From positions 1-49,575 of the forward strand of contig CAZOOR010000008.1 in assembly GCA_964581505.1 (NCBI GenBank): DNA of 49,575 nt, in the 5' to 3' direction. The position numbers were made by a program, and so were the translations under genes. The stretch is from CAZOOR01 sp964581505 (GTDB lineage Bacteria > Bacteroidota > Ignavibacteria > Kapaibacteriales > UBA2268). The notes beneath the pieces were generated by a model. It was not told where the DNA came from. It ran no database searches and saw only the letters and a program-made list of their open reading frames with translations. Positions 7,907 through 15,252 of this stretch are shown in pieces (position 1 is the stretch's first letter; each line of letters opens with the position of its first letter).

Positions 7907-10900
7907 ATGATAAAGAAGTTTTTATTTAGTCTGCTTCTATTTACATTAATAATAGTAATAACGCAGCCTGCAATAGCCCAACCGGTAATAGAATTGAAGC
8001 AACAGGGCTTTTTTAAGACACACGTCAATACAGATGCTTACCCTCGCTTCAGTGCATTATTGAGGGCAAGCGACAAGGGGACTCCGATTGCATTAAGGCG
8101 TGAGCAAGTAATAGTATTCGAGGATAATCGCTCGGTTATGCCTTTTGCTATTTCCGCACCCGATGCGGACGGTTGGCAGCGTATTGATTGGTACACTTCA
8201 TTACTTTCGAAAACATCGAAAAAAGACGGCGTAAGCACAATGTTCATTTTTGCAACACTAAATAATGCAAGCGCCGCCGCTCTCGCACAGTATAAACTCC
8301 CGAGCATCTCAATTGTTAGCATTATTGATTACAGCTACAATTATATGTACGAGCTTAATATGGGGATAGTACCTTCCGGCAAATCAAAGAATTTTTCCAT
8401 ATTGATTTCCCCTACATCTGCTCGGACATATTTAGGTAAAGAAATACCCTTTAATGTTGATTCGATAAAATTAGAAAAAGGGAAATTTACATATTTCGAC
8501 CTTCATGGTCCGCCATTTATGCTCACTTCTCCTTTTCCTCACGATGCCTTTATTATTTATAAATCGAAAGGGGAGAAATATGTTGACGACAAAATGACAG
8601 TTTACTATGAGCATGGCAGGCGTACCGTTCTGAGGCTTACTGCCGGTGAATTTAATATTGAAAAAAATACTTTACTAAACCTTGTCAAACCAAATGGTGG
8701 GGAAATCTTAACACCTTGCCAAGTATATGAAATTAAATGGCGAGGTTCGGTCAAAGGGCTTAATACGAAAATTGAATATACAACCGATTTCGGGCATACT
8801 TGGAAAATGATTGCTTATGTAGATGATTCCGTTTATAATTGGACTGTTCCACCGGATATTAGCAATAATGTTTATATGCGAGTAAGCCAACCTTTGGACA
8901 AGAATAATACCAATACATTGAAAGTCGATGATATCCCTGTTACTAAAGTATCTTTCGATAGCAAAGGGGATTATTTGCTTGCGGCAAACCGTGCCGGTAT
9001 GATTTACGAATGGTATTTAGAAAGATTCAGATTAAAAAACACATATTCTATCGGCGAAGTTAATTTCCCCGGCGAAGCTACGGCATCAAAAGGACTCCTT
9101 TATTTTGATAATAATAATAAGTTCGTTGCCGCATATAATAGATTCTATATGTATCCCGAAAATAATCCCGATACTCTTGCATTCTTCAATGTCGGCACTC
9201 GTGAACCCTATCGTTATGTTGGTGTGAACGAGCATATACAGGCATTATATACCGACTCGAAACGCAGATTTATTGCAGTATTGCCACAATTAGATAATAA
9301 AATTCATATTCGTTCATTTGAAGACGGCTCATTAATTAAGACGGTAGATTTCCCATTTCCAATTGCCGCAATAAATTTCAGCAAAACCGAGGACAAGGCA
9401 GTGGTTGTTCTTTATAACAATGATATTGTATTATTAGATGTGCCTGATTTTAATATAATAAAAACATTCCACCAGCCCGACTTGCCACAGATTAAAATGG
9501 CGCAGATTTCTCCAAACGGAAAATTTATCGGTGTTGCTTGTTTGTTGCCTCGCTATCAGGAATTCACCGGAAATAGAAATGTAGCCCATCTGATTGATAT
9601 TACTTCGGGGCTTATCGTAAGGACTTCGCGATTTGCATCGAGTAATCCCGTCAATCTTGATTTCAACCCTACATCTAATATTATGGTTACAGGCAATCAG
9701 GGACAACCGCAAATTGCATTCTGGAACTTACCCGATAACAATTATTCGGGTAGCATTCAGGGTAATACCGGAATTCTTACGGATATGAAACTTTCGCCCA
9801 ACGGCTATCAGGTTGCATCAACTTCGTTCTCGGACGATAATTTGACAATAAAATCATTTACATATCCTGAAACGGATTTGTCCGATACTGTCTTTAAAAT
9901 TGTTCCTGCTAATGTTGAGGTCAAGCCTGTTCATATTAAGCCGTATTACAATGGCACTGATAATATTATTCATATTGTAGAAAAGTTCTGCAATAATGGA
10001 TTAGTACCGATAATTATTGATTATGCCCGCTTTGAAAAAGGCGTTCATTTCCACCTGAAAAAGCGTATTGAAACCGATACTGTTATGCCCGGCGAATGTC
10101 GCAATTTTGATGTTGTTTATCACCCGCTCGATACTGGTATAGTGCGGGATACACTCGAACTGTTTTCTTGTTCCGGTAATTTCCGAATGCCATTTGAAGC
10201 AAGGAGTTTGCCTCGTAATATTACTTTTTATAATGAACCGTTTGATTTCGGTGAATTATGTGTTGGCGAAACAGATGTTAGAGACTTTAAATTCGCCAAG
10301 AATAATGACCCCGTGCCTTTGAAGATTAATCTTATTTCAATTGAGGAATCGAATAGTGAATTTAGGGTTTTAAATACCCCGCGTGATGTAATCCTACCGC
10401 CCGGCGGCTCAATTAATTTGCAAATTGAATTTGCACCAAAATCAGTCGGTTTGAAAAAAGCAAATGTAGCCTTGCGCCATTCCGATTTGAATAATTATCA
10501 AAGAATTGCTAAAGTACAGGGGATTGGCATTGGTACGGAAATAAAAACAAGTCATAATGATTTGCGATTTATTCCCGAAATTCCTCAACGTAAGTTGAAA
10601 ATTGAGAACTTATCGGATAACTTAATTACAATTGTTAAAACGGATATATATCCTTACAAGAATTACAGAGTGCTTACTAAATTACCGCAACCTATTGCGG
10701 CAAAAGGAAGTTTAGAACTTGAGATTGAGTGGAACGGAACAAATGCTCCGCCCGATACTATGCACATCTTGGCTGAACCTTGTGTTAATAGGACTATTGT
10801 CCTGCTTGCTCCATACTCGGCGGCATCTTATTTGTCCATACCAACAGTCGAGGCAGACCCCAACGGCAACGAGGGCGATGCTGTAATTAATATTGAATAT

Positions 10901-11521
10901 AAGACAACTACCGAGCATCAATATAAAGGGAAGCGTTACTTCGAGTCGGAAATCACAATAAACCCGAGAATATTTTTGCCGCTTGATGTCAGTTCGGACT
11001 ATGGCGAAGGTAAATTGATTAGGAATGAGATTGTGGACGACCGACGAGTAATAGGATTTAGAATTGACGGAGATTTCCCCAAACGCGGCATTATTGCAAA
11101 AATTCACGGTATGGCAGGACTCGCGGAAACCGATACTTCTATTATCAGGATTATTCCGAATTCATTTAATTGGGGTAAAGCGGTAAATACTACTTGGGAG
11201 GACGGGCTATTCCGTTTGAAAAATATCTGCGAAGACAGGCGAATTACTCGCAAAGCGAAAACATTGCACTCATTGATTATCAGTCCGAATCCGGCAAGCG
11301 ATGAGTTTGTGGCGGAGTTTGTTAGTGATACGGAAGGCGAAGGTTCCATTGAAGTAATGGATAATTTGGGTAGATTATATATTGTCATTATTCATCTTCC
11401 TATTGTTCGGGGCAAGAACAAAGTAGTTGTTTATGCAAAAGAATTACGTCAGGGCAGTTATAATGTGGTAATTCACAAAAATTCCGAATTTATTTCAAAA
11501 CAGGTAATTATTATAAAATAG
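7907..11521 (+). CDS. T9SS-exported multidomain surface protein
   Basis: The 1204-residue product has a signal peptide (MIKKFLFSLL ... AIAQP). An extracellular beta-sandwich region near 257-342 contains VKPNGGEIL. A WD40/beta-propeller-like stretch spans about 345-660. Choice-of-anchor/ASH-type immunoglobulin-like domains follow, the clearest at about 780-880 (FDFGELCVGE, then VILPPGGSINLQIEFAPKS). The C-terminal 80 residues (ISPNPASDEF ... ELRQGSYNVVI ... KQVIIIK) are a type A T9SS sorting domain, which directs export across the outer membrane and surface attachment. The stop codon is immediately followed by the ATG of the OmpA-like gene, so the two are surely co-expressed. The substrate or partner is unknown. 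No Shine-Dalgarno is visible before the ATG. Confidence 0.88.
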   Translation: MIKKFLFSLLLFTLIIVITQPAIAQPVIELKQQGFFKTHVNTDAYPRFSALLRASDKGTPIALRREQVIVFEDNRSVMPFAISAPDADGWQRIDWYTSLLSKTSKKDGVSTMFIFATLNNASAAALAQYKLPSISIVSIIDYSYNYMYELNMGIVPSGKSKNFSILISPTSARTYLGKEIPFNVDSIKLEKGKFTYFDLHGPPFMLTSPFPHDAFIIYKSKGEKYVDDKMTVYYEHGRRTVLRLTAGEFNIEKNTLLNLVKPNGGEILTPCQVYEIKWRGSVKGLNTKIEYTTDFGHTWKMIAYVDDSVYNWTVPPDISNNVYMRVSQPLDKNNTNTLKVDDIPVTKVSFDSKGDYLLAANRAGMIYEWYLERFRLKNTYSIGEVNFPGEATASKGLLYFDNNNKFVAAYNRFYMYPENNPDTLAFFNVGTREPYRYVGVNEHIQALYTDSKRRFIAVLPQLDNKIHIRSFEDGSLIKTVDFPFPIAAINFSKTEDKAVVVLYNNDIVLLDVPDFNIIKTFHQPDLPQIKMAQISPNGKFIGVACLLPRYQEFTGNRNVAHLIDITSGLIVRTSRFASSNPVNLDFNPTSNIMVTGNQGQPQIAFWNLPDNNYSGSIQGNTGILTDMKLSPNGYQVASTSFSDDNLTIKSFTYPETDLSDTVFKIVPANVEVKPVHIKPYYNGTDNIIHIVEKFCNNGLVPIIIDYARFEKGVHFHLKKRIETDTVMPGECRNFDVVYHPLDTGIVRDTLELFSCSGNFRMPFEARSLPRNITFYNEPFDFGELCVGETDVRDFKFAKNNDPVPLKINLISIEESNSEFRVLNTPRDVILPPGGSINLQIEFAPKSVGLKKANVALRHSDLNNYQRIAKVQGIGIGTEIKTSHNDLRFIPEIPQRKLKIENLSDNLITIVKTDIYPYKNYRVLTKLPQPIAAKGSLELEIEWNGTNAPPDTMHILAEPCVNRTIVLLAPYSAASYLSIPTVEADPNGNEGDAVINIEYKTTTEHQYKGKRYFESEITINPRIFLPLDVSSDYGEGKLIRNEIVDDRRVIGFRIDGDFPKRGIIAKIHGMAGLAETDTSIIRIIPNSFNWGKAVNTTWEDGLFRLKNICEDRRITRKAKTLHSLIISPNPASDEFVAEFVSDTEGEGSIEVMDNLGRLYIVIIHLPIVRGKNKVVVYAKELRQGSYNVVIHKNSEFISKQVIIIK

Positions 11522-13486
11522 ATGAAGAATACAAATCAGATAAATAGAATTATATTTTTTGTTTTTGCACTCGTTTTGATTATTGCAGAGAGCAATGCAA
11601 AAGAAAAGGGAACGCCTCATTTCATTAGTGCCGGTGCGGATATTAACGCTAATATATATTTTGCAAATTTCAATAAATTTGAAGGTATTGATAACTGCTG
11701 TACTACTTTCGGCAATACTTTCGGATTAGGCTATAATGTACATCTCGGCTATGAATTTCAATTGCCGACTAAATTATTGGGAATGCCTTGGAGGCTTGAT
11801 TTGTCATTTGCTTATTCGGATTTATCCGCTAACTTCAAAGAGATTCAGCCATTTGCAAACATCATCAATGGCAATAGCCACGTAAAAGCCACTGCCGAAT
11901 ACTCAATTACTCCAAAAGTCCAATCAATAATGTTTGACCCGGGAATATTTTTTACGCCTTTCACTTCGACACCGCTCCAAATACGTATAGGTTTCCAAGT
12001 TGGTTTTTTATCGGCTATGGATTTTTCGCAGGAAGAAAGGCTAATTAAGCCGTCCGAAATTTATTACGAGAACGGTAAGCGAGTTCGCGGACAATATTCG
12101 GGAGCAATACCTAATGCCGCAATGCAGTATTTTGCTTTATCAATCGGCGCCCGCTTGCATGCCGCTGATTTTGGTAATTTTGCTATTTACCCATCATTAC
12201 GTTTTAATTACGGACTGTCGGAACTTGTACAGAACTTAGATTGGACTGCAAGCAGTTTGCAGGGTGGTATTTCCATTGTTTATAATTTCCCGAAACCGGA
12301 ATATCCCAAACCTGCCGCACCACCTATGCCGCCACTGCCCGAGCCTACGCAGCCACCGGCTCCTGCACATCTTGCTGTTAATATTAACACTATATTCAAC
12401 GGTAAATACGGAGAGGAATTTGAACTTACGTTTACAAGCGATGAGGAGCAGACAGATTATTATTTATTGCCTTATATTTTCTTCAATCAGGATAGCGATA
12501 TTCCGATTGCTACTAAAACAAGCGGCGAACGCAATATAGGTGAAGCAAGAGCGCAGGCGAACCTGACAAAAGCTCTTGCACAACTATTAGAGGCGAATCC
12601 GGAATATAATCTTACATTAGTTTCGTCTTCACTTTCGAGCGAATCCGAGCAAATTATTAATAATAGAATTAGTAAAATCAGCAATGGACTTGTTGCCAAT
12701 GGAGTTGATATTTCAAAAATCAATGTCTCGAAACGGAGCATTGAACCCGAAGATATTCAAAAGCCGGAATTATTGACTGAGAATATTTATATAAAATTCA
12801 ATATTTCAGGTCATAAAGGTTTAATTCCATATTCTCATAAGTATATTATTGATAGAAAGTATTTGCAAAAAAATGTTCTCCAAATTATTCCCGAGATAAA
12901 ATCTTCTGACAAATTAGCGGACTTTGAAGGAAATATATATAATAACAAACGATTAATCAAGAAATTTGATGAAAAAGGAACAAGTTTCAATATTGATAAT
13001 GAATTGCCGCTTTCCGTCAATGAAGAATTGCAAAACTTCATATTCAGCTATGATGTATTTGCAAAGAATGCCGGCGGTGCCAAAGCAAAATTATCCGGCA
13101 AAGTGAAGCTAACACCGATAGAAGAGAGAAAAAACATTAGAAAAAATACATTACAAGCAGACGGCAAGCAATATAGCCAATATATCTTATGTTATTTTGA
13201 ATTTGACGAAGCAGAGCCTTATATCGTCAATAAAGATGTATTAAACGAAATCAAAGATGCAATTGCCGCCGACAAACAAATTCAATTAATTGCTCTTACC
13301 GACAATATCGGAGAGAAGGAATACAACAACAGACTTGCAACAAAAAGAGGCAAAGCCGCATTTGCTCTGTTAAAAGGATTGAACGGGAACATCAATATAT
13401 CCGAACCGGATAATTATTTATTCGCAAACGATACTCCGCTTGGACGTATGCTAAATCGAACGGTCGTAGTTCGCATTCCCAATTGA
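11522..13486 (+). CDS. OmpA-family outer membrane protein
   Basis: The 654-residue product has a signal peptide (to about residue 26), then a beta-barrel-like region (about 30-255) rich in alternating aromatic strands. A proline-rich linker follows (about 256-282, PKPAAPPMPPLPEP), then a long periplasmic part. Residues about 553-654 form an OmpA-like peptidoglycan-binding domain: YFEFDEAEP, then LTDNIGEKEYNNRLATKRG, then NRTVVVRI. The Asp and Arg that contact the peptidoglycan diaminopimelate are present. Residues about 311-405 (IFFNQDSDIP, then NNRISKI) look like a second, degenerate OmpA domain. The gene starts directly after the T9SS cargo stop codon, so translation is probably coupled. 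It likely tethers the outer membrane to the wall, perhaps as a partner of the cargo protein. Confidence 0.87.
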   Translation: MKNTNQINRIIFFVFALVLIIAESNAKEKGTPHFISAGADINANIYFANFNKFEGIDNCCTTFGNTFGLGYNVHLGYEFQLPTKLLGMPWRLDLSFAYSDLSANFKEIQPFANIINGNSHVKATAEYSITPKVQSIMFDPGIFFTPFTSTPLQIRIGFQVGFLSAMDFSQEERLIKPSEIYYENGKRVRGQYSGAIPNAAMQYFALSIGARLHAADFGNFAIYPSLRFNYGLSELVQNLDWTASSLQGGISIVYNFPKPEYPKPAAPPMPPLPEPTQPPAPAHLAVNINTIFNGKYGEEFELTFTSDEEQTDYYLLPYIFFNQDSDIPIATKTSGERNIGEARAQANLTKALAQLLEANPEYNLTLVSSSLSSESEQIINNRISKISNGLVANGVDISKINVSKRSIEPEDIQKPELLTENIYIKFNISGHKGLIPYSHKYIIDRKYLQKNVLQIIPEIKSSDKLADFEGNIYNNKRLIKKFDEKGTSFNIDNELPLSVNEELQNFIFSYDVFAKNAGGAKAKLSGKVKLTPIEERKNIRKNTLQADGKQYSQYILCYFEFDEAEPYIVNKDVLNEIKDAIAADKQIQLIALTDNIGEKEYNNRLATKRGKAAFALLKGLNGNINISEPDNYLFANDTPLGRMLNRTVVVRIPN

Positions 13487-13500
13487 TTAATTGTAACATA

Positions 13501-13553
13501 GGGGGTGGGTTAAAGAATATGAAACAGCCGACTCACCTCTCCGTCAAAGCTTC
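13501..13553 (+). repeat. 53-bp inverted repeat, left arm
   Basis: This arm is identical to the reverse complement of 14117-14169 except for two adjacent bases (AA here, GG there). It starts GGGGGTGGGTTAAAGAATAT and ends inside the first hairpin of repeat copy A, at the TTC loop. Confidence 0.85.
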
Positions 13554-13600
13554 GCTTTGCCACCTCTCCTTAGATTAAGGAGAGGAAAAACAGCCACATA
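13521..13600 (+). repeat. Double-hairpin palindromic repeat, copy A
   Basis: Hairpin 1 is CAAAGC-TTC-GCTTTG (13545-13559). Hairpin 2 is CCTCTCCTTA-GAT-TAAGGAGAGG (13563-13585), a perfect 10-bp stem. The unit is flanked by AAACAGCC on the left and AAAAACAGCC on the right. It is the best preserved copy in the window. Confidence 0.8.
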
Positions 13601-13710
13601 ATTGCCTTTTGCATTTCACCCACTAATATCATTTCTGCAACAACAGGAATCTCAGCGAGAACATCAATGTCTTTCCAAACCGCACCCAAAAGGCTCCGGT
13701 TTATAGTAAA

Positions 13711-13880
13711 ATTTCTACACTTTTCTACGGATTAGTGAATTTTTTACTACGATGGTGTAAGAAACGTAATAATTATGAAAAATGATATAAATAGTTGTTG
13801 TTGCAATGTGTTATGAGATTTATGCAGTTTGCTTGTTTTCTACATTTTTCTACGTTTTTCTACACTTTTCTACACTTTCT
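13711..13880 (+). repeat. TTTTCTAC short repeats with 10-bp period
   Basis: Two units occur at 13711-13730 and a run of four full units plus a partial one at 13835-13880. In the longer run the unit TTTTCTACRY repeats with an exact period of 10 bases, close to one DNA helical turn. The function is unknown; it could be a protein-binding array or simple slippage-generated DNA. Confidence 0.7.
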
Positions 13881-14005
13881 AAATTCTTCTGCATATCCCT
13901 ATTACTTTTCAAAGAACGTGGAGTGAGCGAACACTCGTTTGCAATATAATGGGATTGAGATATTGCGACAAGAAAACGGTTTTAAAATTATTTTTGAAAG
14001 CAAAA

Positions 14006-14063
14006 ACAGCCAACCTCTCTGTCGCTTCGCGACATCTCTCCTTAGCAAGGAGAGAAAAACAGT
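14006..14063 (+). repeat. Double-hairpin palindromic repeat, copy B
   Basis: Hairpin 1 is TGTCGC-TTC-GCGACA (14020-14034). Hairpin 2 is TCTCTCCTT-AGC-AAGGAGAGA (14035-14055). The stem of hairpin 1 differs from copy A at several positions on both sides, yet pairing and the TTC loop are kept. The flanks AAACAGCC and AAAACAG are also shared with copy A. Confidence 0.8.
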
Positions 14064-14116
14064 TGTATTATGTTTTTTTACCTTTCAGTTTCCATCAGCA
14101 AGATGGGTGGACTTGT

Positions 14117-14169
14117 GAAGCTTTGACGGAGAGGTGAGTCGGCTGTCCCATATTCTTTAACCCACCCCC
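14117..14169 (-). repeat. 53-bp inverted repeat, right arm
   Basis: This is the reverse-complement partner of 13501-13553 (51 of 53 identical). It is a truncated copy of the double-hairpin element: on the minus strand, homology to copy A stops at the TTC loop of hairpin 1. Confidence 0.85.
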
Positions 14170-14204
14170 AAACCCCCTCCCGAGAGGGGACTTAAACAGC
14201 CGAA

Positions 14205-14235
14205 CACCCCGTCCTGCCTGCGTCAGAAAGAAAGG
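14205..14235 (-). repeat. 31-bp dispersed repeat, copy 2
   Basis: This is the inverted match of 96-126 with a single mismatch. It lies between the CCCCTC/GAGGGG hairpin and the bidirectional terminator. Confidence 0.7.
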
Positions 14236-14251
14236 CAAAAAGTATATATAC

Positions 14252-14279
14252 AAAACCGCATCCTTCAGGGTGCGGTTTT
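14252..14279. terminator. Bidirectional hairpin terminator
   Basis: AAAACCGCATCC and GGGTGCGGTTTT form a 12-bp stem (one G-T pair) with the loop TTCA. The stem ends in A4/T4, so it could stop transcripts from either side. It sits between the convergent OmpA-like gene and the peroxiredoxin gene. Confidence 0.7.
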
Positions 14280-14367
14280 GTCTTTCGGCTGTTTCTCCCT
14301 CGCCCTTTGGGAGAGGGCTGGGGTGGGTGTGGCTGTTCGCTCCCTTACCCTTTAGAAAAGAAAAAAT

Positions 14368-14400
14368 AAAAGAGGTTACCCAATATGGACAACCTCTTTT
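14368..14400 (-). terminator. Terminator of the peroxiredoxin gene
   Basis: AAAAGAGGTT and AACCTCTTTT form a perfect 10-bp stem around a 13-base loop. On the minus strand it is followed by a T-rich tract. It starts 23 bases beyond the end of the peroxiredoxin gene. Confidence 0.75.
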
Positions 14401-14423
14401 TTAATTATCTTGAAGCGAAAAAA

Positions 14424-15095
14424 CTACTTCAATTCCTTGTGGCAGAGCCACCAATCGAAGCATTCAAATTCACCTGCTTTTGCTTTTTCCAATCTATCGG
14501 CGGCGGTTTTTACATCTGTTGCCGGTGGAATGATTACTCTGTCCTTCAACATATCGTTATTGGGCCAGTTTGCCGGAATAGCTACACCATTGGCATCGGA
14601 AACCTGCATACCCTCGACAGCACGCAATATCTCATCAATATTTCTACCCAATTCCTGAGGATAGTAAATCATAATTCTAAGTTTACCGGCTGGGTCAACG
14701 ATAAAGACCGCTCTTACCGTATTTGTACCTTTGCCTGGGTGTACCAAACCAAGTGTTTCCGCAACTTTGCCGGTATCGGCAATTATAGGAAATTCAATAT
14801 TCACATTCATATTATCCTTAATCCATTCTTCCCATTTAATATGCGAGAATACTTGGTCCACACTCAAACCGATTAATTCGCAATTCAATGCTTTGAACTT
14901 GTCGTATTTCTGCTGAAATGCTACAAATTCAGTAGTACAAACAGGTGTAAAATCTGCCGGATGGCTGAACAATACAAACCATTTACCTTCAAAATGTTTC
15001 GGCAAATCAAGTACGCCGTGTGTTGTCTGTACGGTCATTGCGGGAAAATCATCTCCCAACAGGGGAATTCCTTTTTTCTCTGTTAAGTTATCCAT
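14424..15095 (-). CDS. Peroxiredoxin (Prx6/archaeal-type)
   Basis: The 223-residue thiol peroxidase reduces hydrogen peroxide and organic peroxides in the cytosol. The motif PADFTPVCTTE carries the peroxidatic Cys53. The long C-terminal part and the ending CFDWWLCHK supply two Cys (212 and 218), as in archaeal Prx6-type enzymes where a C-terminal Cys resolves the sulfenic acid. The ATG at 15095 is preferred over the upstream in-frame start because GAGGAGTT lies just before it. The downstream hairpin at 14368-14400 ends the transcript. The next gene upstream on the same strand, the ferredoxin fusion, begins well away, after a 157-base gap. Confidence 0.93.
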   Translation of the reverse strand: MDNLTEKKGIPLLGDDFPAMTVQTTHGVLDLPKHFEGKWFVLFSHPADFTPVCTTEFVAFQQKYDKFKALNCELIGLSVDQVFSHIKWEEWIKDNMNVNIEFPIIADTGKVAETLGLVHPGKGTNTVRAVFIVDPAGKLRIMIYYPQELGRNIDEILRAVEGMQVSDANGVAIPANWPNNDMLKDRVIIPPATDVKTAADRLEKAKAGEFECFDWWLCHKELK

Positions 15096-15252
15096 AATAA
15101 CTCCTCTTTCTTTTAAAAATGTTAAAATTAGTTTCAATTAATAATAATTATTGTTTCACCAAACAATCATATCCATTAACGAATATCATCAATAAATATT
15201 TATATCGGCAAATAATAATTATTTTTATTATACATTGTCAATTTCAATGCAC

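Larger units (their letters stand above)
13487..14423. other. Gene-free repeat region of 937 bp
   Basis: No credible gene lies here; short frames across it are built from repeats. It contains two double-hairpin repeats (13545-13585, 14020-14055), a 53-bp inverted repeat (13501-13553 with 14117-14169) and TTTTCTAC arrays (13711-13730 and 13835-13880). It also has a CCCCTC/GAGGGG hairpin (14174-14189), the second 31-bp repeat copy, and two G-quadruplex-type runs. Two terminator-like stems (14252-14279 and 14368-14400) are separate entries. Confidence 0.75.

Noticed and set aside
13711..13880. CRISPR array
   Set aside because: Repeat units are about 10 bases without unique spacers, and no cas genes are present.
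13711..13880. Chromosomal origin with DnaA boxes
   Set aside because: The units resemble but do not match DnaA boxes, and no origin-linked genes are nearby.
13949..14137. Open frame of 62 residues in the repeat region
   Set aside because: It is made of repeat sequence, has no ribosome-binding site and no sensible protein composition.
13501..14169. Complete insertion sequence
   Set aside because: There is an inverted repeat but no transposase frame between the arms.
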